Origin: Dyadobacter fermentans | Lineage (GTDB): Bacteria > Bacteroidota > Bacteroidia > Cytophagales > Spirosomataceae | NCBI RefSeq assembly: GCF_019924045.1 | Contig: NZ_JAHXBN010000018.1 | Span: 1-64,000 of the forward strand | Reading direction: 5' to 3' | DNA length: 64,000 nt | In this document: positions 8,960 through 17,472 of the stretch, in pieces | How positions within the stretch are numbered: the first letter of the stretch is position 1 | Layout: the number at the start of each line of letters is the position of its first letter | Made by a program: the position numbers and the translations under genes | Notes under the pieces: generated by a model | Database searches by the model: none | The model's input: only the letters and a program-made list of their open reading frames with translations | What the model was told of the DNA's origin: nothing

Positions 8960-9784
8960 TCAATGAATATGGTCGACCGAGAACATCTGTGTGTAATTGT
9001 CGGCAATCTGTGCGGTCACTTGCGGCTGCTGGCTCATTACACTGTTATACTGCCCGATCGACAGGTTGATTCCCGGCCCTTTGAACACCTTCTGTACGTC
9101 GGCAAACAAATGTACTTCGGGCGTTTTCGAAGTGGTCACATCTGCCTTCAACTCGCCGAACCCGAGTTTCACGATGCGCGTATTGTTGACGGTGCGGGTG
9201 GTGTACCCCCCAAACAAGCCGATATGGTAGTAAAACTTGCTGTTGACCGGATTTCCCTTGGAAGAAGTACCCTCCATTTTCAGAAAAATATAGCCCGAAT
9301 TCCAGGCCCAGTACATTCCGTCCTCCATCATGGAGCCGCCGGGGTCCAATACGCCCGTCCGCCGTTCGATGGGCATGGTATTGCGCAGGCTATCTACGCC
9401 CAGCATGAATTCAAGGCCGGTATAGGTGCCCGCCGGAATGTTTTTGAGGCGTACGAACTGGGATTCCTTTTTATTTTCCATAATCAAAAAATAGCTCGAA
9501 TCCTGCGGCACGACATATGATGTGCCGTCTGCACGCAGCAATTTGATATTGGATACAAAGTAGTTGAACTTCGTGATGACGAAATCCTCGCCCGCTCCAT
9601 TCGTGCTCGCACCGCCACCGAGCACCAGGTTTTTATCCCCGACAATATTATCGAATTCAATAGTAAGCGCGCCTTTATCGCCAGTGGAAGGTACAGGCCC
9701 CTGTGCTTCGCTTTCGCAGGAAGCAAGCATGAGCATTCCCACCACGGCAGCCAGCATCGCCGGCAAAACCCTGGAAAGTTTCAT
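8960..9784 (-). CDS. MbnP-family lipoprotein (probable copper-binding partner of the di-haem peroxidase)
   Basis: The 274-residue lipoprotein has its lipobox at LASC (C23). The hallmarks of the MbnP family are visible: a FDN..GD..L start, F.....NYFVSNIKL, the stretch GMYWAWNSGYIFLKMEG with W159 and W161, and the C-terminal MFSVDHIH. In the methanotroph protein, an oxidised Trp and nearby His bind copper, so W159/W161 and the C-terminal HIH are candidates for modification or metal binding. It sits 6 bp upstream of the MbnH-like peroxidase and follows a Cys-rich small membrane protein in the same direction. Confidence 0.85.
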   Translation of the reverse strand: MKLSRVLPAMLAAVVGMLMLASCESEAQGPVPSTGDKGALTIEFDNIVGDKNLVLGGGASTNGAGEDFVITKFNYFVSNIKLLRADGTSYVVPQDSSYFLIMENKKESQFVRLKNIPAGTYTGLEFMLGVDSLRNTMPIERRTGVLDPGGSMMEDGMYWAWNSGYIFLKMEGTSSKGNPVNSKFYYHIGLFGGYTTRTVNNTRIVKLGFGELKADVTTSKTPEVHLFADVQKVFKGPGINLSIGQYNSVMSQQPQVTAQIADNYTQMFSVDHIH

Positions 9785-9864
9785 GATAGATAATGGATTA
9801 GCAGCCTTACGGTAACGGATACCGAAGGCCGGATTGTTATTATGACAAAGTGTGCTTCACCATG

Positions 9865-10260
9865 TCAACAGATGGGCGGGCGAAAGATTTCACGGACAAG
9901 GCTCTGCCCGTTCAGTGAAGTATTGAAGTTGAACGCGACCACCTGCGGAATGACGACAAAAGTGGTCTGTTGCAGCCGCGTGGAGCTTTCGCAAACCGGA
10001 GCCTGAGCCGAAAGTATTTTGCTCATCAGTTCGTTCTCGGCCTGCCGTTGCTCCTGCCTTGCCGCTTGCGCGACGCGCTTGGCCAGGTAACACTTCCCAT
10101 CGCAATGCAGCTGCGGACGCGATTTGTTTTCACAAAGGGTTGCAATAATGTAATCCTTCCGCAACTCGTAATCGAGGTAAATCACAGGCACAACCAGCAC
10201 TTTTACCAGCATGACGGCCAGTAGCACAAGTCCCGATATATGGTTCAGAAGTGATTTCAA
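9865..10260 (-). CDS. Small membrane protein with HCDGKCYL motif (first gene of the MbnP/MbnH-type operon)
   Basis: The 131-residue protein has one N-terminal membrane helix (about 8-29), then C43 (LCENKSRPQ) and the motif HCDGKCYLAK at 52-61. A basic Gln/Glu-rich helix follows. The family is common in Bacteroidota but I know no proven function. The conserved Cys/His set and the position 80 bp upstream of the MbnP-like gene suggest metal sensing, delivery or assembly at the membrane. That role is inference. Confidence 0.7.
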   Translation of the reverse strand: MKSLLNHISGLVLLAVMLVKVLVVPVIYLDYELRKDYIIATLCENKSRPQLHCDGKCYLAKRVAQAARQEQRQAENELMSKILSAQAPVCESSTRLQQTTFVVIPQVVAFNFNTSLNGQSLVREIFRPPIC

Positions 10261-10371
10261 GATAACGATGCAGGTTGCAAAGAAGTAGTTGAAGACGGTA
10301 CCAAAAGTAACATACGAATGCGATGCGGCCTAATTTTTCATTTGAAATAAACACCAACATTCTGGAGAAAC

Positions 10372-11115
10372 TTAAAACGGCCGGCTTTCCTGGACCAGTT
10401 GCATAAAGGCATCGCGGTATCCTTTGCTCAGCGGCACCTCTCTCTGCCCAATGTGAATGGTACCGCCCTGGATGGCGTCGATTTTGGAAAAATTGATTAT
10501 GAACGAGCGATGCACGCGCATGAAGCCAGGCTTCGGCAGGACCTGCTCGAGTTTACTTAATTGCCCCAGAGTCATGATCTTTTGCCCGCCGGTGAAAATC
10601 AGGATGTATTCGCCGTACGCTTCGATCACATCGATGTCGCGGTAGGCGATTTTGTGGATTTTGTAATCGGATTTGACGAAAATATAATCGTTCGGAGTTT
10701 TACCCGACGGCCAAGAGTCCGCTTCGCCATCATAGGCCGATGCTTTTTTTCCCAGCAGGTTAATGTATTCGACCGCACGACTGACGGCCTGAAAAAAGCG
10801 TTCGAACGAAATAGGTTTCAGCAGGTAATCGAGCACGAATAGCTCATAACCCTGAACGGCATACTCCGCGTAAGCTGTTGTAAAAATTGTAACCGGTTTG
10901 TTTGCCAAAGACCGGAGCAGGGAAATACCGGTCACATCCGGCATTTGAATGTCCAGGAACAAAAGGTCGATCCGATGCTTTTGCAAAAAGCTTTGTGCTT
11001 CCATGGCAGATGCGCAGGTGGCTACCAGATTTAATTCCGGTATTTTCGCCACGTAATCGATCAGTAGCCGCCTGGCGAGCAACTCGTCATCCACGATCAG
11101 ACAGTTAATCTTCAT
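10372..11115 (-). CDS. LytTR-type response regulator
   Basis: This is a 247-residue protein. The receiver domain has phospho-acceptor D55 in LLFLDIQMPD, an acidic pair D9/D10, and K in the YLLKPIS motif. The LytTR DNA-binding domain follows from about 140 (DYIFVKSDYKIHKI...VHRSFIINFSKID). Its ATG overlaps the stop of the upstream LytS-type kinase by four bases (11112-11115), so the two are translationally coupled and surely form one system. The target genes may be the adjacent MbnP/MbnH-type operon or the Spy-like gene; neither is shown by the sequence. Confidence 0.92.
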   Translation of the reverse strand: MKINCLIVDDELLARRLLIDYVAKIPELNLVATCASAMEAQSFLQKHRIDLLFLDIQMPDVTGISLLRSLANKPVTIFTTAYAEYAVQGYELFVLDYLLKPISFERFFQAVSRAVEYINLLGKKASAYDGEADSWPSGKTPNDYIFVKSDYKIHKIAYRDIDVIEAYGEYILIFTGGQKIMTLGQLSKLEQVLPKPGFMRVHRSFIINFSKIDAIQGGTIHIGQREVPLSKGYRDAFMQLVQESRPF

Positions 11116-12143
11116 AAACGAAATATTGTTAAACGTACAAGGAACCGGTCTTTCAGATCCGACAGCAGCATTTCATAATTTCCCGGGTAGATCAGTTCGA
11201 GCCGCTTGCGCACGTTGCTTAATCCAATTCCCTGACGGGCACCATCTTGGTCGGTCAGTTGCCTTTTAGTATTCGCGCATTCAAAATACAGTGTGCCGGC
11301 GAGATCCACATTTAATGAAATACCGATACAGCCTTCGCGATTAGTATCCAGATCGGCGTATTTAAACGCATTCTCCACAAATACCAGTAGCAACAATGGC
11401 GCAATACGCTGGTCGGGATGCACGCCACTGACTTTTAATTCGATCTGATTTTTGTATATGTCGGATTTCAACCCCTGCATCGCGATGATGTTCCGCAAAA
11501 ATTCCACCTCTCTTTCCAGCTTGACGCGGTCCGCCTGACAATCATACAAGGTATACCGGAGCAATTCGGAAAGTTTCATGATCATCGGCGCGGCATTGTC
11601 GTCTTTCAGGTAAGCCAGTGTGTAAACGTTGTTGAGCGTGTTAAAAAGAAAATGAGGATTGATCTGATTTTTAAGCACTTGTAGCTCCGTTTCGAGCTGC
11701 TTCCGCATCAACTCCGATTGCCTGTGCAATGAATGGAAGCGATCGGCGGCAAATTTGTACGCAGCACTGGTCATATGGACTACAAACAATATAAAATACA
11801 TTCGTCCAAACTGAAATGCCCTTGGATACCGGATCTCCCGCTTGATAGTCAGAAACTGCAAACCAGGCTCCGTCAGCCTCATGTAAATGACCGTAATCAC
11901 CAGCAACAACACCACAGCCTGCAATCCATAAGCGTAGTACTTTCCTTTTTCCAGGAAACGGGGTATCAAAAACCGGACCGTCGCGAACGCGACTACCCCT
12001 TGCGCGGCAACGTTGACGGACGCCACTAACAGCGCTTTACCTGGCGGCTGAAAATTTGACAGCAGCAGGATCCAGATCAGCCAGTAACAGCCCCAGAATA
12101 TGTATGGATTAACCAGCACCCGGGCGTATCGCTTCTCGCTCAT
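11112..12143 (-). CDS. LytS-type sensor histidine kinase (His_kinase family)
   Basis: I place the start at the ATG at 12143 (MSEKRYARV), giving 343 residues. The longer ORF to 12383 would add 80 residues of unlikely composition and overlap the divergent Spy-like gene's leader. Four membrane helices are followed by the phospho-His motif NPHFLFN (H164) and an HATPase with VENAFKYA and GIGLSNVRKRL. It should phosphorylate the LytTR regulator encoded next. There is no extracytoplasmic sensor domain, so the signal is probably sensed in or at the membrane. Confidence 0.88.
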   Translation of the reverse strand: MSEKRYARVLVNPYIFWGCYWLIWILLLSNFQPPGKALLVASVNVAAQGVVAFATVRFLIPRFLEKGKYYAYGLQAVVLLLVITVIYMRLTEPGLQFLTIKREIRYPRAFQFGRMYFILFVVHMTSAAYKFAADRFHSLHRQSELMRKQLETELQVLKNQINPHFLFNTLNNVYTLAYLKDDNAAPMIMKLSELLRYTLYDCQADRVKLEREVEFLRNIIAMQGLKSDIYKNQIELKVSGVHPDQRIAPLLLLVFVENAFKYADLDTNREGCIGISLNVDLAGTLYFECANTKRQLTDQDGARQGIGLSNVRKRLELIYPGNYEMLLSDLKDRFLVRLTIFRL

Positions 12144-12395
12144 GGGTTTTAATGTTTGATAATGCAATGGTAAGTTAAAAGTACGGTACCCGAAAAAATG
12201 ACCGCTGAACGGCTCTGATCTTCCAACGAATGCATTCATTCCCGGCATGAACGGATTTTCAGGCGCTTCAATCCATCCGCAGAGGTATTTAACGATTTCG
12301 TGAAGAATCCGCAGCCATTCATAGAAATGATTTCCCCCACTGCACCCGATTGCCTTGATTCGTTCATCGAAAACCAATCCCACATTTATCCAACC

Positions 12396-12773
12396 ATGAA
12401 AAAGAAGCCAATGATCATGACCGTGTTATTCGGCCTGATGCTGTTTTCACATGCATTGATAGCACAGCGCCCACTCACAGAAAAGTCGGCCAGTGAAAGG
12501 GCGGCGGCACAAACTCAGCGCATGAAGACCAGCCTCCGGCTCGACTCGGCGCAGACTGCCAGGATCGCCGTGATTAATCTCCGGTATGCCCAAAGAATGG
12601 ATCCCGTTATGCAGGGAAACGGTAGCAGGCTTTCGAAATTCAAAGCCGCCCGCACCATGCAAAAGGAGAAAGAAGTCGAGCTGAAACAAGTCCTGACTAA
12701 GGAGCAGTTCGAACAATTCAAAGAACAACAACAAGCGATGAAAGATGAATTTAAAGAACGCAGGAAGTCCTGA
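12396..12773 (+). CDS. Small exported Spy/CpxP-like (LTxxQ-type) periplasmic protein
   Basis: Starting at the ATG at 12396 (MKKKPMIMTVLF), the protein has 125 residues and a signal peptide ending near LIAQ. The mature part is helical and charged, with an R-rich segment and a VLTKEQFEQFKEQQQ stretch that resembles the LTxxQ motif of Spy/CpxP-type chaperones. A longer ORF from 12300 exists but would bury the signal peptide. It is divergent from the LytS/LytTR pair, which may regulate it (inference). Confidence 0.7.
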   Translation: MKKKPMIMTVLFGLMLFSHALIAQRPLTEKSASERAAAQTQRMKTSLRLDSAQTARIAVINLRYAQRMDPVMQGNGSRLSKFKAARTMQKEKEVELKQVLTKEQFEQFKEQQQAMKDEFKERRKS

Positions 12774-12785
12774 TCGGTTGTGGTG

Positions 12786-12807
12786 CCCGGCTATACCAAT
12801 GGCCGGG
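12786..12807 (+). terminator. Candidate hairpin terminator after the Spy-like gene
   Basis: CCCGGC (12786-12791) pairs with GCCGGG (12802-12807) across a 10-base loop and is followed by TTACTTTT. The stem is short and the T run interrupted, so this is only a weak candidate. Confidence 0.35.
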
Positions 12808-12934
12808 TTACTTTTGGCATGCTGTAAAACCAGCGGACCGGATGGTTCCGAGAATCCGGACAAGGCTGACAGCCCCGGCTGGTCGACCGGCCAATTAATT
12901 CGTAAATCAATTTAGAGTCAGAAAATAAACTTCC

Positions 12935-13939
12935 ATGAAAACCATAACGACCCTGCTTTTGCTGCTCTGCATTGTTTCGATCACTACAAATTGCCAGAAT
13001 ACCACACCCGACCCAGGGAAGGCCCACGCACCTGGTCAGCCGGCAGCGGGCTACGGCGGCAGCACCTACGCACATGCCGAAGTGATCAAGAAAAACTATG
13101 ACGACGGCCCTACCGGCTACTGGCTGTACCTGCCGGCCTCACCCGCGCCGGCTTCCGCGCCGGTGGTCGTGTTCAACCATGGCTATGGCGGCTGGAACCC
13201 GGCTAACTACGGTGGATGGATCAGGCATTTGGTGCGGCAAGGCAATATTGTGATATACCCGAGGTATCAGGAAGGCCCGCGCACCAAACCGGCCGAATTT
13301 ACGCCCAATGCGGCAGCGGGTATCCGGAGGGCATTGGAACTGCTCGAAACGGGCGGGCTGAAAATCCGCCCGGAAACCGACAAACTGGTGATCATCGGTC
13401 ATTCGTATGGCGGCACAGTAACGGCAAACCTCGCGCTCAAAGCAGAAGAACTCCGGATCCCGACTCCCAAGGGCATTTTCCTGGCCGCTGCGGGCGTGGG
13501 CCCGGCTGTATCAGGTCAGGAGAAATCGTATGCCGGCCTGCCTCAGTCCCTGAAAATGCTGTTGCTCATCGAAAAGGAAGATACCGTTGTTGACAGTGTA
13601 TTTATGAAAAAGGTATTTGCTGAATCCAGAGCCATACCACACACCAACAAGGCCATGCTGATGCACTATCCTGATGGCTACGGGGCCGATTCCATTACCG
13701 CTGAGCACAACGAACCGACCTGCATCGACCCCGATTTCGACAGCGGGGACGGCAAACTGGCGGCTTCGACGAAGGTGGACGCTACCGACTATTACTGCTA
13801 CTGGCGTCTGGCCGACGCGCTGATCGATTGCAGCCGGAACAACAAGGGCTGCGCCACCGCCTTCACGGACGTACAGGAGCAGACATTTACAGGCAAATGG
13901 AGCGATGGCGTCGAGATCAGGAGACTTGGCGGCCGGTAA
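12935..13939 (+). CDS. Alpha/beta-hydrolase lipoprotein
   Basis: The 334-residue protein has a lipobox (TTNC, C20). The alpha/beta-hydrolase core shows an oxyanion-type FNHGYGG (80-86) and the nucleophile elbow GHSYGG with S157. The Asp and His of the triad are less clear by eye; YPDGYGADS and AEHNEP are candidates around 245-260. The layout is like dienelactone hydrolase or chlorophyllase-type esterases acting on small esters or lipids. It would be anchored in the periplasm or outer membrane. The substrate is unknown and no operon partner is evident. Confidence 0.8.
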   Translation: MKTITTLLLLLCIVSITTNCQNTTPDPGKAHAPGQPAAGYGGSTYAHAEVIKKNYDDGPTGYWLYLPASPAPASAPVVVFNHGYGGWNPANYGGWIRHLVRQGNIVIYPRYQEGPRTKPAEFTPNAAAGIRRALELLETGGLKIRPETDKLVIIGHSYGGTVTANLALKAEELRIPTPKGIFLAAAGVGPAVSGQEKSYAGLPQSLKMLLLIEKEDTVVDSVFMKKVFAESRAIPHTNKAMLMHYPDGYGADSITAEHNEPTCIDPDFDSGDGKLAASTKVDATDYYCYWRLADALIDCSRNNKGCATAFTDVQEQTFTGKWSDGVEIRRLGGR

Positions 13940-13962
13940 GCAGCCCGCATTGATCACCTATT

Positions 13963-14847
13963 TCACTTTGTTTCAATCGGCGGAATTGTTTTCAGGTATG
14001 CGAAAATCGCCGAAGTTTCCGCCTCCGTCAGCTCGGGGAACAATGGCATAGGGTAGCTGATTACTGAATTATCTTTGGAGATGCCCGCAGTCACTGCACG
14101 CCTGAACTCCCCTTCGGTCCAATTCGCAATGCCGGTAGCGTGCGGGGTAAGGTTCGGGGTTTGTATCTTTTTTCCAGCTGCGTTTCGCAGCTTGTTACCT
14201 CCACCCATAAATCCCTTTGATCGTTCGGGCTCCTGCACATCCAGGGACGTAAAGTTTTTGGAATGGCAATGAAAACAAGCCAGATTATCCACGAGATATT
14301 TCCCCAGCAATATGGGGTCGCTCCCGGGCTTCTGAATGCGGGCATCCTGATATTTACCCGGTTTTGTAAAGCTCAAACCGAGCCGGCCGATAGGCGAATA
14401 TTTTGTCTTGCCGGGGTTCCGGTCCGATGGCCTTACAGCGTGATCATCCGATTTCAAATAGGCGATGATCGCATCCAGATCTTCTTCGGCCATGTTCGGC
14501 CTGTGCATGTAGGGCATCAGCCTCCCCGATCTGCTGATCCCGGTTCGCAGCAGGTAAACCAGTTCTCCGGGTGTATATTGGCCTGCGCCTTGCCCGGGGT
14601 GCTGCGTGATGTTGGCAGCATAGATCTTTCCCAGAAACTTCGGCGAATCTTCGAGCTTTTTGCCGGTGAAATCTTTTGTCTCGAAATTGTAATGGCACGA
14701 GCCGCAGACGAGCATCGTTAGTCGTTTGCCTTCTCTGACATTTGCTCGTGACGGGTTGTAGTTAATCTTCTCCGTCTTGTACTGAATTTTGCACCCCGGG
14801 GCGAGCAATGTAAGTGCCGCGAGAATGGTACCAGTTTTCAAGTCCAT
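13963..14847 (-). CDS. Di-haem cytochrome c lipoprotein
   Basis: This 294-residue protein has a lipobox near APGC (C19) and two c-type haem motifs, CGSCH (48-52) and CFHCH (191-195), each in its own cytochrome c domain. MPYMHRPNM (111-119) and YPMPLFPEL near the C-terminus may supply Met ligands. It is an electron carrier in the periplasm. It is not next to a dehydrogenase or oxidase, so its redox partner is not evident. A perfect 7-bp inverted repeat lies just upstream of its start (14860-14875). Confidence 0.85.
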   Translation of the reverse strand: MDLKTGTILAALTLLAPGCKIQYKTEKINYNPSRANVREGKRLTMLVCGSCHYNFETKDFTGKKLEDSPKFLGKIYAANITQHPGQGAGQYTPGELVYLLRTGISRSGRLMPYMHRPNMAEEDLDAIIAYLKSDDHAVRPSDRNPGKTKYSPIGRLGLSFTKPGKYQDARIQKPGSDPILLGKYLVDNLACFHCHSKNFTSLDVQEPERSKGFMGGGNKLRNAAGKKIQTPNLTPHATGIANWTEGEFRRAVTAGISKDNSVISYPMPLFPELTEAETSAIFAYLKTIPPIETK

Positions 14848-14859
14848 ATGGCTAATTTG

Positions 14860-14875
14860 TTGTGTTAAAACACAA
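14860..14875 (-). promoter_or_regulatory. Inverted repeat upstream of the cytochrome c gene (possible operator)
   Basis: TTGTGTT (14860-14866) and AACACAA (14869-14875) form a perfect dyad with a 2-bp centre, 12 bp upstream of the cytochrome c start codon. A compact dyad with so small a spacer is more likely a protein-binding site than an RNA hairpin. The binding protein is unknown. Confidence 0.4.
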
Positions 14876-15045
14876 AACTAGCCGGCACATGGGCTTACAA
14901 GGAGGCATTTCTAGGCCGTGATTGGCTGCCTTACCGGCTGTTTTGCCCAGCAATGCACGGAGGCCGGGCGGAATGGCTATTGAAACGTGGTTACCCTCGC
15001 ATTGCTCCTCGACACCTTTGACCCGCGCAGAGGCCTGTAAGGGGC

Positions 15046-15822
15046 TTAACGGTTTTCAACCCATGCCAGGAAGGAGGTGGATTTCGCCTTGCTGACGATG
15101 ATGGGTTCGCTCGCAACGCCATCCAGCCGTACCAGCAATTTTCGGTCGTCATAGTGCTCGATGCGGTAAATGGCCTCGAATGCCAGCAGCGTTTGCCTGT
15201 TGGCCCGGTAAAAACGTCGCGGATCAACTTGGGTCTCTATGGCGTCGAGGGGCTTGAAGAGCTGAAACTTCCTTCCGTCGCGGACAAAAATTTCTGTCGT
15301 GTCGTGATTGACTTTAAACAGCAAGATATTTTCTGTTGCGACAGGGATCAGTTGGTTTCGAAAATGGATGAGAAAACTGGTTTTGTATTTGCGGGGGTCG
15401 GACCGAAAATTTTTCAGCAGCTGTTCCATCATTTCCCTGTCGTATTTCGGGGCAATCAGCTGGGCAATCGAGTCCAGCTTTTGGAGGCTGGACTCAAACA
15501 ACCTTTCGCTGATGGGTTTCAGGATATAATCGATTCCATTGTTTTGAAAGGCCCGTATGGCATATTCGTCGTAAGCTGTACAAAAAATGACCGGGCAGGT
15601 CAGCTCGATTTTTTGATAAATCTCAAACGCGAGACCGTCCCCAAGCTGAATATCCGAAATCACCAACTGCGGGTGGGGATTACTAAGGAACCATTCGACA
15701 CTGCTTTCGATACTATCCAGCACGGCAAGGATTTGATATTCCGGGCGAAGGGCCTTGATACAATTCTGAATATCCCAGGCGGTATGCACCTCGTCTTCGA
15801 TGATCACAATGGTCATAGTCAA
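15046..15822 (-). CDS. LytTR-type response regulator
   Basis: This is a 258-residue protein with a receiver domain (D57 in VISDIQLGDG, acidic pair E9/D10, Lys in YILKPIS) and a C-terminal LytTR DNA-binding domain from about 150 (FLIHFRNQLIPVATENI...FYRANRQTLLAFEAI). The start overlaps the kinase stop by four bases (15819-15822), so the pair is coupled. Regulators of this class bind promoter repeats through the LytTR beta-fold. The target is not evident. Confidence 0.92.
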   Translation of the reverse strand: MTMTIVIIEDEVHTAWDIQNCIKALRPEYQILAVLDSIESSVEWFLSNPHPQLVISDIQLGDGLAFEIYQKIELTCPVIFCTAYDEYAIRAFQNNGIDYILKPISERLFESSLQKLDSIAQLIAPKYDREMMEQLLKNFRSDPRKYKTSFLIHFRNQLIPVATENILLFKVNHDTTEIFVRDGRKFQLFKPLDAIETQVDPRRFYRANRQTLLAFEAIYRIEHYDDRKLLVRLDGVASEPIIVSKAKSTSFLAWVENR

Positions 15823-16832
15823 TCGGCTATTGGTAACGAAACTTTAAACGAATTTTCATTTTTCCTGATAATGATGCACTTCCCCTTTAAAATCAGAAAA
15901 CGGTTATTAATATTGTTCAGGCCGACGCCGGATGTTTCGTCCGCTCTTTTGAATTGCAGGTTGTTCTCGACAATCAATAGCCCACCCTCTTCATAAATGC
16001 ACACTTTCAAGGGCCTCTTTTGCGAAAAGACATTGTGCTTTACGACATTTTCGATCAGGATCTGGAGTGTGTTCGGCGGGAGCGTCGCGCCGAGGATGGA
16101 TGATGGGATCCGAATATGGACCATAAATGCGTCGCCATACCGGATTTGCAGTAATCCGACGTAGGATTCAAGGAACCTGATTTCTTCCTCGAGGGTCACT
16201 TCGGGCCGCCCGTTGTAAACGAGCATATACCGGTAAATGGAAGCCAGTTCGTCAATGAATTTGAGCGACTGCCCCTGGTCCTGCTTTACGAGAGATTTGA
16301 GCGTAGTAAGTGAATTAAAAAGGAAATGCGGGTTCAACTGCTGTTTCAGCGATTCGTGGAGGGCGGCCAGATTTTCCCGCTTCAAGGTTTCCAGCTCCCA
16401 CTCCACCCGGCGGCTTTTCGCTGACAGATCGAAAAAGTACTTAATCAGAATCATCAGCCCATTGAGCAGGCTGATCCTTAAAATCAGGTAAAACCAGGCT
16501 TTGGGAGAATAGATCAAGTTCCCTTTAAGCTGCGAGAGCAGCAATCTGGATTGATCGGCCAACCCAATGCCCACAAAGACGATAACCGCCAGCAATGTGG
16601 AGAGCAGTATCCGCCGAATCAGTTGGCCGGTTTCCTTGTTCCTGGTCCAAATGCTGGAAAAATCGATTAGTCCAAAATTAATGACCCAAAAAGCAAGAAT
16701 ACAGCCAAATGAAAATACAAAGCGAAGTAAAGCCTCGCGTCCCGTGGAAACCGAAAACACGAAGATGCCGGGCAGAATGGCCGCCAGCAGCAGGCCCGTT
16801 TTCAGTTGATATTTATCTGTAAGTTTTGACAT
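15819..16832 (-). CDS. LytS-type sensor histidine kinase
   Basis: I take the ATG at 16832 (MSKLTDKYQL), giving 337 residues. The ORF extends upstream to 17045, but that extension would overlap the divergent nucleotidyltransferase gene. Four hydrophobic segments lie within about 10-130, then the phospho-His motif LNPHFLFNSL (H169) and an HATPase with IENVVKHN and GVGLNNINNRF. It is coupled to the LytTR regulator downstream. It lacks a large periplasmic sensor. Confidence 0.87.
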   Translation of the reverse strand: MSKLTDKYQLKTGLLLAAILPGIFVFSVSTGREALLRFVFSFGCILAFWVINFGLIDFSSIWTRNKETGQLIRRILLSTLLAVIVFVGIGLADQSRLLLSQLKGNLIYSPKAWFYLILRISLLNGLMILIKYFFDLSAKSRRVEWELETLKRENLAALHESLKQQLNPHFLFNSLTTLKSLVKQDQGQSLKFIDELASIYRYMLVYNGRPEVTLEEEIRFLESYVGLLQIRYGDAFMVHIRIPSSILGATLPPNTLQILIENVVKHNVFSQKRPLKVCIYEEGGLLIVENNLQFKRADETSGVGLNNINNRFLILKGKCIIIRKNENSFKVSLPIAD

Positions 16833-16860
16833 CACCAATTTCTGACAAACCACGTACAAC

Positions 16861-17472
16861 ATGGAAAATCCGAAGTACAATGCCGAAACAGAACACCCAA
16901 ACGACATTATTGCCCAGCATTTGCACTTTATTGAACTGATATTCGACGCAGCTTCATCCCAAGGTATAAAATTATGGCTGGAAAGCGGCTGGGCAATCGA
17001 TGCCCGCCTCGGCCGGATCACCCGTACGCACGAAGATATCGACATCGCCTACCCGCAAGAGCATCACCACGCGTACGTGCGGCTTCTCCGTGACCTGGGC
17101 TTTTCCGGATACGAGCAGCTCGATTACGGCTTCCTGATGAAACGAAACGGCGTCCTGATCGACTCCGAGCCATGCGTCAAGGTGGGACTGGCCTATGAAC
17201 TCCCTGGTTTTCCCGCCGGATCCTGTCCGGCCGCACCCGAGGGATGGCTGAATGGCAAACCCGTTCGTTGCATTAGCTGGCAAGCGATGCAATTCGAATT
17301 CATGGGGTATGAGCAGGAAATTCCGCGGTCGGCCTGGCGGGCTAAGGATCACGAAAGCCTCAGGCTTATTGAACTCCACCTGAATAATACCGGCGACGCT
17401 ACTTCTTGCCTGCCCCACGGATCAGTTCAACCGTCTTCTGCTCAGGATCATCCGAAACCACATCGGGAATAA
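16861..17472 (+). CDS. ANT(2'')-Ia-like (AadB-type) nucleotidyltransferase
   Basis: The 203-residue protein is strikingly like aminoglycoside 2''-nucleotidyltransferase AadB: SGWAIDARLGRITRTHEDID (42-61), EQLDYGFL (85-92), LIDSEP (99-104), GSCPAAPEG (120-128), GKPVRCISW (132-140) and a DHESLRL tail (163-169). The metal-binding Asp pair (D59, D61) and the candidate catalytic base D101 are all present. AadB transfers AMP to gentamicin, tobramycin or kanamycin; whether this relative does so cannot be told by eye. AadB is about 177 residues. Here about 25 extra residues run antisense into the S41 peptidase gene (17399-17472), perhaps after loss of an older stop. No cassette attC site or integrase is seen nearby. 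Confidence 0.85.
   Translation: MENPKYNAETEHPNDIIAQHLHFIELIFDAASSQGIKLWLESGWAIDARLGRITRTHEDIDIAYPQEHHHAYVRLLRDLGFSGYEQLDYGFLMKRNGVLIDSEPCVKVGLAYELPGFPAGSCPAAPEGWLNGKPVRCISWQAMQFEFMGYEQEIPRSAWRAKDHESLRLIELHLNNTGDATSCLPHGSVQPSSAQDHPKPHRE

Noticed and set aside
12144..12383. N-terminal extension of the LytS-type kinase frame
   Set aside because: The extra 80 residues are not membrane-like, and the divergent Spy-like gene needs this region as promoter. The start at 12143 directly precedes the first membrane helix.
16833..17045. N-terminal extension of the second LytS-type kinase frame
   Set aside because: It would overlap the first 60 codons of the ANT(2'')-like gene, which has strong family matches there.
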